Positions 9,346 through 17,662 of a stretch of 64,000 nucleotides of DNA are shown here, piece by piece. The stretch lies in NCBI GenBank assembly GCA_022820485.1, contig JAJEFJ010000001.1:62001-126000 (forward strand), given 5' to 3'. The position numbers and the translations under genes were made by a program. This DNA is from Candidatus Latescibacterota bacterium (GTDB taxonomy: Bacteria > Latescibacterota > UBA2968 > UBA8231). Numbering within the stretch: position 1 is the stretch's first letter; each line of letters begins with the position of its first letter. The notes under the pieces are model-generated. The model was not told the DNA's origin, searched no databases, and worked only from the letters and a program-made list of their open reading frames with translations.

Positions 9346-11247
9346 ATGCGCGGAATTGCCCTAAACTTTTTCCCTCTCACAACGGATCAGTTCACAATCG
9401 CCCTCTACTACCTCCCCTTTGTCGAGGGTGAGCGTCCCAAAGCTGGAGACGAAGAGGCTGTTCGGCGGTATCTCAAGATAGATGGCAAGGGAGATCACTA
9501 CTGGACTTTCTTCCAACAACCACCTGAAGGAGGGGCCAAAGTAGTTTGCGAACCATTCGATAATATTTACGGAACAATAGACGCACTTAGATTAGCCTTG
9601 ATCCAAAGTTGTGAAAATAATCTAGATTCCAACTGCTTCCGCGTCGTCGAGGGCTTCCGACGGCACGTCGAGATCATAACTGGTAAATTCGCTGAGGGAT
9701 CACAGGTCGTCTCGCTAGAACCGTACCTGTTGCGCTCACGTGGCCAGTTCGGTTTTCTCGCAGACTTCCGATTTCATCCCACTGAAGAGCATCGGGGTAC
9801 ACGGAGATCACTTCAACTCAGTCTATCGCTCGACAAACACGGGCAGACGAATTTAAACCACTACGCTGACCGCTACTCACAGCTTGCCACCTATGTAGCC
9901 AAGTTTCATGACCGAATATTCCCGCTCCGCATGCCCAGTGGTCAAAAGGTGGCAGTTGGATCACAGCTTGTGGAACTCAAGCCTGAAACACTCGACGTCA
10001 AGAGCTATGTAGTCGGCTCTGGAATCGAAGCAAAATCGCAGTTCATGGGCGTCAAGCAATCCGGCCCATTCAAACAGATCCCGGAAGATACGCACCTGTA
10101 TTTCCTCTATAGGCAGGAGGATCGTCCTCTGTCGCATGATCTATTTCGAGCTCTGCGTGGCGACACCTTCAGGACCTTTCCCGGGATGGAGCCCATGTTC
10201 TATCTCCCGATCTCAAAAGAAAACGTGAGCGGTGCCGCCCTGTCAGACTTTAGCCCCAATGAAATACAGCGCGTCCGGGATCAGGTAGTTGAAGATGCCG
10301 CTGGCCATAAAGTCGTACCTATAGTGTTGACGCCCTTCAGCAGATTTGATACTCCAGAGGATAACGTAGCCTACTGGAACCTGAAGCATGCCTTTCTATC
10401 AAAGGGCCTACCGATTCAGGTTGTCTCAACTAAAACGGTAGCGAATAAGAACAAGCTTAAATGGTCCACGTCGAGTATCGGACTCCAAGTCTTTGCTAAA
10501 GCAGGTGGAACGCCGTGGAAGGTCCGCCCTCGAACAGAACGCTGTCTGATCGTAGGAATCGGGCAGGCACACCACAAGTCTGAAGAGAGCATTGAGCGCT
10601 TCTTTGCTTATTCTGTACTCACTGATTCGAGTGGTGCCTTTGAAGAAGTCAGGGTCCTTGGAGAAGATCAAGATGAAGAGCGCTATATAGAATCTTTCTC
10701 AACCAATTTACGGAGAATTTTTGAGGATTACTCCTCCCGTTTCTCAAGCTTTGTGGTGCACGCCACATTCTCTATTGGTCGGCGAGAATTAGAAAGCGTT
10801 GCTGCGGCGCTCTCGGAGCAAAAAGAGCAACAAGAAGAGGCCGGAGAATTTGTCTCGCTCAAGTTCAACGACAGGAACCGATTTTTCGGATTTGCAGTAG
10901 ATCATAACAGCCGTGTACCATACGAAAGTACTGTACTCCCCCTTTCCCGTAACGAATTTCTTGTCTGGTTCGAGGGGTTGCAGTACGGGCGACCGACCGT
11001 TAACAAGATGGTTGGGAATCCGCTGCACGTGAAATTCACTTATCCAAACGAACTGGAGAGGCATCAACAACAAGCGCACCTACAGGATGCCATTAATTTA
11101 TCTGGTGCTAACTGGCGTGGATTCAATGCCAAATCACTTCCAGTATCCGTTTACTATGCACAGATAATCGCTAAATATCTGAAGGAGTTCGAAAGCCACG
11201 GACTTCCCACGGTAGATGTCAACGTCCTCACACCCTGGTTTCTTTAA
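9346..11247 (+). CDS. Catalytically inactive prokaryotic Argonaute (long-B-like, PIWI domain)
   Basis: 633 residues. The C-terminal half is MID-PIWI: Tyr343 and Lys347 in YWNLKHAFL, Gln358 in LPIQVV and Lys385 in AKAGGTPW match the guide 5'-phosphate pocket. The first catalytic aspartate of the DEDX tetrad is replaced by glycine (VGIGQ, Gly406), and the strand expected to carry the second Asp reads VVHATFSIG, so slicing is not expected. The typical pAgo end is present (LPVSVYYAQ, then TPWFL). The first 340 residues leave room for N and reduced PAZ regions, so it is longer than a short pAgo. It sits directly after hsdS, and its stop codon overlaps the start of a SIR2 gene. Known inactive long-B pAgos use guides to sense invaders and trigger such an effector. 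Codon use looks more A+T-rich than hsdM/hsdR. Confidence 0.85.
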   Translation: MRGIALNFFPLTTDQFTIALYYLPFVEGERPKAGDEEAVRRYLKIDGKGDHYWTFFQQPPEGGAKVVCEPFDNIYGTIDALRLALIQSCENNLDSNCFRVVEGFRRHVEIITGKFAEGSQVVSLEPYLLRSRGQFGFLADFRFHPTEEHRGTRRSLQLSLSLDKHGQTNLNHYADRYSQLATYVAKFHDRIFPLRMPSGQKVAVGSQLVELKPETLDVKSYVVGSGIEAKSQFMGVKQSGPFKQIPEDTHLYFLYRQEDRPLSHDLFRALRGDTFRTFPGMEPMFYLPISKENVSGAALSDFSPNEIQRVRDQVVEDAAGHKVVPIVLTPFSRFDTPEDNVAYWNLKHAFLSKGLPIQVVSTKTVANKNKLKWSTSSIGLQVFAKAGGTPWKVRPRTERCLIVGIGQAHHKSEESIERFFAYSVLTDSSGAFEEVRVLGEDQDEERYIESFSTNLRRIFEDYSSRFSSFVVHATFSIGRRELESVAAALSEQKEQQEEAGEFVSLKFNDRNRFFGFAVDHNSRVPYESTVLPLSRNEFLVWFEGLQYGRPTVNKMVGNPLHVKFTYPNELERHQQQAHLQDAINLSGANWRGFNAKSLPVSVYYAQIIAKYLKEFESHGLPTVDVNVLTPWFL

Positions 11248-12353
11248 TGACTACGAATGTCTTCAAACGTGATGAAATAATCCTTCTACTTGGCGCTGGT
11301 GCCAGTGTGGAAGCAGGTATCCCTGACTCCACAGAAATGGTTCAAGAGATTGAGAATCTCGTCTCTAGCGAAAATTCTAATTGGAATTGCTTTAGGGATC
11401 TGTATCGCTATATCCGAAGCTCAATTTTCTACGCGGAGGGATTGGAGGGAAGATTCGGCAATAACGTTCCCTATAACATTGAACGCCTCGTCGATGTCCT
11501 AGGAGAGCTCAGTCAGAAAGAGGGTCATACGCTATACCCCTTTGTAGGTGCGTGGAATCCGAAGCTGCTAGATGTCGCTGGCAAAAAGTTCGAGCATATC
11601 CGCGATTTCCGTAGTGCCATCATAGACATTCTCCGAAATGAATGGGTTGCTTTACCCAAAAAGGAAAGTGCCGCTTACTACTCAGGACTTTTGCAATTTC
11701 AAGAGGAATATGGATATCCACTCCGTGTATTCTCCTTGAACTACGACCTTTGTGTTGAGCAGACCTGTCAGCAGGGAGAGGTGCAAAGGGGATTCTCTGA
11801 TAGGGTGTGGGATTGGCGATTGTTTGATGAGACATCAGATGATCTAACGCCACTAATGCTTTACAAGCTGCATGGTTCAGTGGACTGGTACTTCTCTGAA
11901 GACGATAGGGTCACTTATTCTGACTCCCCATCCGCCATTAAAGACGAGGACATTTCCCTCATTTTTGGAACTTCCTACAAGCTACAGTATATCGATCCAT
12001 TCCTTTTTCTGGCGTACGAGCTAAGGCGATGGACCTTAGACTCTGCGCGTATCATAGTCTGCATCGGTTACGGATTCAACGACAATCACATAAATGGAAT
12101 ACTACAACAGTCTCTCCGCCAAAACCGAGAGCGAAAACTTCTCGCCGTCATCGGACCAAGCAATGAATCGACCACTACCAAGGAGAAAAAGCGTATCTTA
12201 GAGCTACTGAAGGCTCAAGAAGACCAGATTGAAGCTCAAGCATGTGGTGCCAAGGAATTTTTGGACAGTCGCCTGACCATTGCCTTCCTCTCGGAACTTT
12301 TTCCTCCTGAGGAGGATCTGTTTCCAGAGTCACCAGATTCTTCCGGGAGCTGA
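11247..12353 (+). CDS. SIR2-domain effector, partner of the Argonaute (probable NADase)
   Basis: 368 residues beginning with the NAD-binding motif ILLLGAGASVEAGIPD (residues about 12-26). Asn165 in FSLNYD and His209 in KLHGSVDW correspond to the catalytic pair of defence SIR2 proteins, followed by CIGYGFNDNHIN. No APAZ domain is evident, unlike the SIR2-APAZ fusions of short pAgo systems. The start overlaps the argonaute stop by one base (TAATG), implying translational coupling and equal expression. By analogy with long-B pAgo-associated SIR2 effectors, target recognition by the Argonaute would switch on NAD+ depletion and cell suicide. Activity here is inferred from motifs and context. Confidence 0.87.
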   Translation: MTTNVFKRDEIILLLGAGASVEAGIPDSTEMVQEIENLVSSENSNWNCFRDLYRYIRSSIFYAEGLEGRFGNNVPYNIERLVDVLGELSQKEGHTLYPFVGAWNPKLLDVAGKKFEHIRDFRSAIIDILRNEWVALPKKESAAYYSGLLQFQEEYGYPLRVFSLNYDLCVEQTCQQGEVQRGFSDRVWDWRLFDETSDDLTPLMLYKLHGSVDWYFSEDDRVTYSDSPSAIKDEDISLIFGTSYKLQYIDPFLFLAYELRRWTLDSARIIVCIGYGFNDNHINGILQQSLRQNRERKLLAVIGPSNESTTTKEKKRILELLKAQEDQIEAQACGAKEFLDSRLTIAFLSELFPPEEDLFPESPDSSGS

Positions 12354-12496
12354 AGGATGGGGATTCGGGACGGTCTCGTCACATGATGCTATTATTGAGG
12401 TTCACCAAATTTGATTTACAACACTCCGTATTGGCATTGGGATCGACGCGGTAAATCAACTTACGTGAAGGTCAATAAAATAAGGGAGCAGAAGCA

Positions 12497-12802
12497 ATGA
12501 ACCCACAGGTATCAGTATCAAAGACCGCCCTAGCCGCCTTTTGTCAAGAACACGGCATCAAGCGGCTCGCCATCTTTGGCTCAGCGCTGCGAGAGGACTT
12601 CGGACCAGAGAGCGATATAGATGTGCTCGTCGAGTTTGAACCAGATCGCATTCCTGGACTGCTAGGTATTGCCGGCATGGAACTGGAGTTATCTGAGCTA
12701 TTCACAGGACGCAAAGTGGATCTGCGAACACCCGAGGATCTAAGCCCCTATTTCCGGCAAGACGTTCTGGCCACAGCAGAAGTGCAATATGATCAAACAT
12801 GA
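12497..12802 (+). CDS. mntA: MNT nucleotidyltransferase antitoxin of a HEPN/MNT toxin-antitoxin pair
   Basis: 101 residues with the minimal nucleotidyltransferase signature [22 protein letters not shown] (GSx10DxD). In characterised pairs MntA neutralises HepT by adding AMP to a tyrosine next to the HEPN RNase motif. A GGGAG site precedes the ATG. The last 14 bases overlap hepT. It lies 143 bases after the SIR2 gene in the same direction and belongs to the cargo lodged between hsdS and hsdR. Confidence 0.88.
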   Translation: MNPQVSVSKTALAAFCQEHGIKRLAIFGSALREDFGPESDIDVLVEFEPDRIPGLLGIAGMELELSELFTGRKVDLRTPEDLSPYFRQDVLATAEVQYDQT

Positions 12803-13142
12803 CGAAATCCGCTTACGCCATATGATTGAAGCGGCGCGTGAGGCCGTGTCGTTTGTACACGGCCGAGTCCGCAGTGACCTAGAAGTTGATCGCCAGTTAG
12901 TCTTGTCGTTGGTCAAAGACATCGAAATCATTGGTGAAGCTGCGACCCAAATAACCGAACCGACTCGCATGGAATTGGCAGACATTCCTTGGCCCAAAAT
13001 TATCGCCATGCGAAACCGACTTGTTCACGCGTATTTCAGCATCAATCTCGATATAGTCTGGCAAACCGTACAGGAAGATCTGCCGACTCTGATCACCAAC
13101 ATTGAGCGGCTAGTGCCGCCTGAATCTGGCCATGATGAATGA
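12789..13142 (+). CDS. hepT: HEPN-domain RNase toxin (HepT/DUF86 family)
   Basis: 117 residues, all alpha-helical by composition, with the HEPN catalytic motif RNRLVHAY (Rx4-6H), including the tyrosine that the partner MntA AMPylates in studied systems. Upstream conserved segments are [30 protein letters not shown]. The toxin would cleave RNA when released from its antitoxin. Its start overlaps mntA by 14 bases, and its stop shares bases with the ATG of a DUF3800 fragment. Confidence 0.88.
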   Translation: MIKHDEIRLRHMIEAAREAVSFVHGRVRSDLEVDRQLVLSLVKDIEIIGEAATQITEPTRMELADIPWPKIIAMRNRLVHAYFSINLDIVWQTVQEDLPTLITNIERLVPPESGHDE

Positions 13143-13318
13143 AGTATCACATTCTGCACCACCAATCGCGTCCCCACTACGGATTGCAGGTGGCAGATTA
13201 CTGTTACTGGGCGATTTTCCGGAAATGGCAAACAGGAGAGAGAACTTGGTACGATCGCATCAAGCCTGCGGTGCGCCAAGAGCTTGAACTTTTCCGCGCC
13301 AAGTCAAAGTACTACTGA
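13139..13318 (+). pseudogene. C-terminal fragment of a DUF3800 protein
   Basis: A 59-codon open frame starting with an ATG that overlaps the hepT stop (ATGA). Its sequence, HYGLQVADYCYWAIFRKW then a YDRI segment, matches the C-terminal end of DUF3800 proteins (usual form LQxADYxxWAxxRKWE), which are normally over 200 residues and have an RNase H-like fold. The N-terminal catalytic part is absent, so this is most likely a remnant left by recombination, possibly still translated because it is coupled to hepT. Confidence 0.6.
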
Positions 13319-13340
13319 TGAGCAGTGTACCTAAAAAAGC

Positions 13341-13409
13341 GACCCCCCCGACTACTCCGTTGCCGGAGAGAGCACCCTTGGCACTCTTGTCATCAGGGGG
13401 GAACCTTTG
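13341..13409 (+). repeat. Structured 69-bp repeat, copy 1
   Basis: Begins GACCCCCCCGACTA and ends CAGGGGGGAACC. The C-run and G-run can pair to close the element. Inside are a perfect CTCCG-TTGC-CGGAG hairpin and a second stem AGAG...CTCT. Copy 2 starts 173 bases downstream in the same orientation. Confidence 0.65.
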
Positions 13410-13513
13410 AGTGTTGGGCTGAGCGAACCATATAAAGCCTGCTAAGGCCCCCCAACAATGTCATTATACGCGAGCGAAAATTTGAGGTCAAGATGGGCAT
13501 AGAAAAGAAAAAT

Positions 13514-13582
13514 GACCCCCCCGACTACTCCGTTACCGGAGAGTTCTCACCTGGAGCGCTTGTCATCGGGGGGGAACCTTTT
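13514..13582 (+). repeat. Structured 69-bp repeat, copy 2
   Basis: Same outer C-run/G-run pairing and the same CTCCG...CGGAG hairpin (loop TTAC instead of TTGC) as copy 1. The second internal stem differs in sequence but can still pair (CTC with GAG), so the differences look compensatory. That favours a conserved folded shape over a conserved peptide. Confidence 0.65.
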
Positions 13583-13695
13583 GACATCGGGCTGGAGGAA
13601 TTATACCCGACCGCCCCTCCTGACCACCCAGGGGCATCCCCTTGGGATACCGTCGTCAGGAGAGGACTTCAAACTGATGAGAAATGTACTCAAAC

Positions 13696-14082
13696 TCACC
13701 AAAGGCGGCGAACGCCATAACTATCGAAGAGCGGTTCAATAGAAACGAGGACCAAATTGCCGGACAATGCCTGGGCGATGAGCATTCTGTCGAAGGGGTC
13801 GCGGTGCGGATCCGGCAAGGCCCCAGCGCGCATGGCGTGCTCTACAGTGATTGGCAGTTCCTCAAAGTTCTGTCCAGCTATTGCCCCGGGAATGTCGAGG
13901 GCCAATGCCTCCGCGTCCGGGAGTTTGCCGATCCGATGTTTGGTGGCGATTTCCCAAGCCGACGCCGCGCTGACTATTACTTCGTTGTCCTCATCCCCAA
14001 TCGCCTGCCGGGCAGGTAGCGACAGGCGTTTGCTCCCGGAAAGCCACCAAAAGAACGCATGGGTGTCGAGCAGTAGTCGCAA
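13696..14082 (-). CDS. PIN-domain toxin (VapC-like), partner of a Phd antitoxin
   Basis: 128 residues with PIN-domain acidic residues in LLLDTHAFFWW, SAASAWEI and the DPFDRMLIAQA segment, then a final aspartate in the SIEPLFDSYG tail. This is the PIN subgroup usually found after Phd-type antitoxins, predicted to cleave RNA. The start is a TTG at 14082, three bases after the antitoxin stop, so translation is coupled. It is transcribed opposite to the surrounding restriction genes and lies between the SIR2/HEPN cargo and hsdR. Confidence 0.88.
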   Translation of the reverse strand: MRLLLDTHAFFWWLSGSKRLSLPARQAIGDEDNEVIVSAASAWEIATKHRIGKLPDAEALALDIPGAIAGQNFEELPITVEHAMRAGALPDPHRDPFDRMLIAQALSGNLVLVSIEPLFDSYGVRRLW

Positions 14083-14085
14083 CGC

Positions 14086-14319
14086 TCAATTACCCTCCCA
14101 AGCTGCCAATTCCTCTTCTGGCAGCGGGTCAAAGAAACGGTCGTCGAGTTTTATCCGGCCCTTCATGGAGCCGAATTCCCGCTTGCCCTGCTTTTGGACG
14201 CTTACTATCTGGGCCACCGGCGTGCCGCTGCGGGCGATGACGACCTCCTCCCCGGCCTCGACTTTGGCAAGCAAGCGCGACAGGTTGGTCTTCGCTTCAT
14301 GGACATTCACTGTTATCAT
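14086..14319 (-). CDS. Phd-family antitoxin
   Basis: 77 residues: MITVNVHEAKTNLSRLL is the usual Phd/YefM N-terminal DNA-binding dimer region, followed by PVAQIV and a tail GRIKLDDRFFDPLPEEELAAWE that would wrap the PIN toxin. The ATG at 14319 has an AAGGAG site. An upstream extension to 14496 lacks a ribosome site and runs into hsdR. Antitoxins of this type repress their own promoter, and a palindrome suitable as an operator lies 22 bases upstream. Confidence 0.88.
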   Translation of the reverse strand: MITVNVHEAKTNLSRLLAKVEAGEEVVIARSGTPVAQIVSVQKQGKREFGSMKGRIKLDDRFFDPLPEEELAAWEGN

Positions 14320-14341
14320 CGCCAACTCCTTGAGAATGAAG

Positions 14342-14361
14342 TTAGCTAAAAATATAGCTAA
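14342..14361. promoter_or_regulatory. Palindromic operator between phd (minus) and hsdR (plus)
   Basis: Perfect 7-bp arms TTAGCTA and TAGCTAA separated by 6 A/T bases, in the short gap between the divergent phd start (14319) and the hsdR start (14392). Placement and symmetry fit an antitoxin operator. Because the hsdR promoter must also lie here, Phd binding could affect hsdR too; that part is inference. Confidence 0.5.
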
Positions 14362-14391
14362 TCGAGAGGCTTGGCAAACGGAGAGCCATTT

Positions 14392-17328
14392 GTGACCACC
14401 CTCAACATCACCGAAGCCACCACCGTCCAGTTCCCCATGGTCCGCCACGCGGCCGAGATCGGCTGGACGCCGCTCTCCCCACAAGACGCCCTGCAAAAGC
14501 GCGGCGGCGAAGCCGGGATGCTATTCCGCGATGAGCTTGAAGGAGCACTCGGGCGATTCAATCCCTGGATGACAGACGATTCCATCCGCGCCGTCGTCGA
14601 ACGACTCGAAGCGATCCCACCGACGATTGAGGGCAACCGAGAGATGCTCGCTTGGCTGCGCGGAGAGCGGCAATGGTACGACGAGGCCGAACAGCGATCC
14701 CGCCCCGTCCAGTTCATCGACTTCGATGCCCCCAGCACCAACATCTTCCACGTCACTTGGGAATGGAAGCTCAAGCCACCAGCGCGAAAGGGCAACCGTG
14801 CGGACGTGATGTTCGTCGTCAACGGCGTGCCAGTTGCCATCGTCGAGCATAAGCACCCCAAAGACGCCGACGCCATCGAGCGGGGCATCACCCAGTTGCG
14901 ACGCTACGAAAAGGAGACGCCGGAACTGATGGGAGCGGCGCAGCTCTTCAACGTTACCCACCTTCTCGACTATTGGTATGGCGTCACTTGGAACATAGCA
15001 CGCCGGTACATGGCGCGTTGGAAAGAGCGGCCCGAGGAAAACTACCGCTTCGCCGTCCAGTCGTTCTTCGAGCCGACCGACTTCCTGCGTACACTGCGCG
15101 ATTGGATCCTGTTCTACGTCGAAGACGGCGAGACGCGGAAGTCCGTGCTGCGCCAGCACCAGCGCCGAGCCGTGGACCGCATCGTTGAGCGCTGCGCCGA
15201 GCCAGCGAAACGGCGCGGACTCATCTGGCACACCCAAGGCTCCGGCAAAACCTTCACCCTGCTCACGGCCGCTCGTCTGATCTTGGAACGCAAGGATGAA
15301 TCCCGCACGCCGACAGTGGTAGTGGTCGTGGACCGGACGGAACTCGAAGGGCAACTAAAGGGCTGGGTCGAACGGCTGCTCGGCGAGATGCAGCAGCAGG
15401 ACATCGCAGTATGGCGAGCAGACTCCAAGGCCGAACTGCGGGACATGCTCAGAACCGACAAGCGCGGCCTGATCCTGTCCATGATCCACAAGTTTGAGGG
15501 GCTGGAGAAAGACGCCAATACCCGCGACAACGTGTACGTATTCATCGACGAAGCGCACCGCTCGGTCGCCAAGGAACTGGGCACCTATCTGATGGCGGCC
15601 GTGCCCAACGCAACGATCATCGGCTTCACCGGCACGCCGATTGACCAAACTGCGTACGGAGAAGGCACCTTCAAGATATTCGGAGTCGATGACGAGTTGA
15701 ACTATCTCGACAAGTACTCCATCGCCGAGTCGATTGAGGACGAAACAACGCTGCCGATCCGTCACACCATGGCCCCGAGCGAGATGACGGTGCCGGCCGA
15801 ACGACTCGACCAAGAATTCTTCGCCCTCGCCGAGATGGAGGGCGTCACCGATGTCGATGAACTCAACAAGGTCCTCGACCAAACCGTCGGCCTGCGCACC
15901 TTCCTCACTGCCGACGACCGCATCGAAAAGGTCGCCAAATTCGTCGCCAATCATTTCCAAAAGAACGTGGAACCGCTCGGCTACAAGGCGTTCCTCGTCG
16001 GCGTAAACCGCGAAGCCTGTGCCAAGTACAAGCGGGCGCTCGACAAGCTACTGCCGCCCGAATGGACTGCGCCCGTCTATACCGAGAATACCGCCGACAT
16101 CGTCAACCGCCCACTCGTTGCGGAGTACCAACTCCCACCAGAACGCGAGGCCGACGCACGCCTGATGTTCAAGAAAGAGCATGAGAATCCGAAGATCCTC
16201 ATCGTCACCGACAAGCTGCTCACAGGCTACGACGCGCCGCTCCTCTACTGCCTATATCTCGACAAACCCATGCGCGACCACGTACTCCTGCAAGCCATCG
16301 CGCGCGTGAACCGCCCTTACGGCCCGCAAAAACGGATCGGCCTCGTGGTTGATTTTGTCGGCGTGCTGCGCGAACTAAAAAAGGCGTTACAGTTCGACTC
16401 ATCCGACGTCAGCGGCGCAATTGAAGACCTCGATCTCCTGCTAAGCGAATTGCTCGGCAAGCTCAGACAAGCGGAAGCTACCTACCTCGTCGATGAGGAA
16501 AACGGCGGCGCAGATGAACGACTAGAGCAGCTCGTCTATGGGCGTTTTCTAGAACCAGAGCAGCGCAAGGAGTTCTTTGAAGCCTACAAGGAGATCGAAG
16601 CACTTTGGGAGATCCTGTCACCTACGCCAGCGTTGCGCGACCACATCGAAACCTTCGGGCGGCTGGCGCGACTCTACGAGACCGTGCGCAACGCCTATGC
16701 CAGCGGCACCAACTACACGGTGGACTTAGCTAACAAAACGCGGCTTCTGGTACAGGAGAGTGCTACCCAAGAGGGGCTGGGCCGTCTGACAAAGACCGCG
16801 ACGTTTGACGTATCCACCCTTAAAACCCTGCGAAGCGAATCAGGCTCGGACGCGGCCAAAGTGTTCAACCTCGTGCGCGGCTTCCGACAGGAAATCGAAA
16901 GCAACCCAGACAAAGAGTCCGTGCTGCTGCCCTTAAAGGAACGCGCTGAAAGCATCCTGAAGGAACTGGAAAATCGCAAGACGACCGCGCTAGCAGCTAT
17001 GGATCGGTTAGCTGATCTCGCCGCGGAGAAGGATGCAGCCATCCGGGCCGAACAAGATAGCGGGCTATCACCGCGCGCGTTCGCCGTTCATTGGGCGCTA
17101 AAGGACGACGACAAGCTGAAGATCGCTGGCATCAATACCTTGGAGTTGGCACAACGAGCGGAAATGCTGCTCGACCGCTTCCCCAACGCGCCCGTCAATG
17201 CCGATGAGCAACGACGGCTGCGCACGGCCCTCTATGTTCCGCTGCTGCGACTGCAAAGGGACGGACGGAGCCGCGTCGTAGAGCGCATCCTCGATATTTT
17301 GGGAGCAAGTGCCGATGCAGACGCCTGA
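14392..17328 (+). CDS. hsdR: Type I restriction endonuclease subunit R
   Basis: 978 residues from a GTG with a GGAGAG site; a TTG 21 bases earlier (14371) is in frame but less well placed. The N-terminal nuclease domain has the D-ExK set (Asp138, Glu152, Lys154 in VEHKHP). The translocase follows, with Walker A GSGKT (283-287), DEAH box FIDEAH (386-389), FTGTPI, and helicase motif VI near [11 protein letters not shown]. The C-terminal helical region binds HsdM/HsdS. It completes the type I system of hsdM and hsdS but is separated from hsdS by 5 kb of cargo. GC content again matches hsdM rather than the argonaute genes. Confidence 0.95.
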   Translation: MTTLNITEATTVQFPMVRHAAEIGWTPLSPQDALQKRGGEAGMLFRDELEGALGRFNPWMTDDSIRAVVERLEAIPPTIEGNREMLAWLRGERQWYDEAEQRSRPVQFIDFDAPSTNIFHVTWEWKLKPPARKGNRADVMFVVNGVPVAIVEHKHPKDADAIERGITQLRRYEKETPELMGAAQLFNVTHLLDYWYGVTWNIARRYMARWKERPEENYRFAVQSFFEPTDFLRTLRDWILFYVEDGETRKSVLRQHQRRAVDRIVERCAEPAKRRGLIWHTQGSGKTFTLLTAARLILERKDESRTPTVVVVVDRTELEGQLKGWVERLLGEMQQQDIAVWRADSKAELRDMLRTDKRGLILSMIHKFEGLEKDANTRDNVYVFIDEAHRSVAKELGTYLMAAVPNATIIGFTGTPIDQTAYGEGTFKIFGVDDELNYLDKYSIAESIEDETTLPIRHTMAPSEMTVPAERLDQEFFALAEMEGVTDVDELNKVLDQTVGLRTFLTADDRIEKVAKFVANHFQKNVEPLGYKAFLVGVNREACAKYKRALDKLLPPEWTAPVYTENTADIVNRPLVAEYQLPPEREADARLMFKKEHENPKILIVTDKLLTGYDAPLLYCLYLDKPMRDHVLLQAIARVNRPYGPQKRIGLVVDFVGVLRELKKALQFDSSDVSGAIEDLDLLLSELLGKLRQAEATYLVDEENGGADERLEQLVYGRFLEPEQRKEFFEAYKEIEALWEILSPTPALRDHIETFGRLARLYETVRNAYASGTNYTVDLANKTRLLVQESATQEGLGRLTKTATFDVSTLKTLRSESGSDAAKVFNLVRGFRQEIESNPDKESVLLPLKERAESILKELENRKTTALAAMDRLADLAAEKDAAIRAEQDSGLSPRAFAVHWALKDDDKLKIAGINTLELAQRAEMLLDRFPNAPVNADEQRRLRTALYVPLLRLQRDGRSRVVERILDILGASADADA

Positions 17329-17662
17329 CAAACGGCGCGAGGTCATGCGCGAGCGCGTCGCATCTTGGGCGCAGCGGCTGAACGTCCAGCCACGGCAGGT
17401 GCGCGTGCAGCACATGACGCGCAAGTGGGGCTCGTGTTCGACCGCAGGTATCGTCACCCTTGCCGCCGACCTCGCCGATCAAGACTTAGGCTTCCAAGAC
17501 TTCGTCATTGTCCACGAGTTGCTACACCTGCGCGTGCCCAACCACGGCAAGCTCTTCAAAGCCTTGCTAACGGCGCATGTTCCCGCTTGGCAAACGCACG
17601 CCTCTCACCGCACCAACGCCAAGCGCCCCACCGCAACAAACGAATCCGCCGCCAAGCGATAG
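17309..17662 (+). CDS. YgjP/DUF45-like zinc metallopeptidase
   Basis: 117 residues (GTG at 17309; an ATG lies two codons later). It contains RKWGSCS, the zinc motif HELLH and the following VPNHGKLF histidine, the hallmark of the YgjP/WLM M48-like group. Full family members are about 230 residues; this is the short form often seen after hsdR genes. Its start overlaps hsdR by 20 bases. Its 3' end runs 58 bases into the end of the convergent M6 protease gene, so the last residues may not be ancestral. Function at restriction loci is not established. Confidence 0.82.
   Translation: MPMQTPDKRREVMRERVASWAQRLNVQPRQVRVQHMTRKWGSCSTAGIVTLAADLADQDLGFQDFVIVHELLHLRVPNHGKLFKALLTAHVPAWQTHASHRTNAKRPTATNESAAKR

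Larger units (their letters stand above)
13319..13695 (+). other. 377-base non-coding interval with strong secondary structure
   Basis: No convincing gene is seen here. Open frames at 13493-13742 exist but resemble no family and their codons are dominated by the repeats. The interval holds two related hairpin-rich repeats, annotated separately. A further stem follows near 13628-13647, CCC(A)GGGG paired with CCCC(T)TGGG, closed by a short loop. The shape suggests a structured RNA or a small mobile palindromic element rather than a coding region. Confidence 0.5.

Noticed and set aside
9346..11247. Active slicing Argonaute
   Set aside because: The first catalytic aspartate is glycine (residue 406) and the second acidic position is not conserved, so only a guide-binding role is supported.
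13493..13742. Two overlapping plus-strand frames in the repeat region
   Set aside because: Coding signal comes only from the structured repeats; neighbouring differences preserve base pairing rather than codons.
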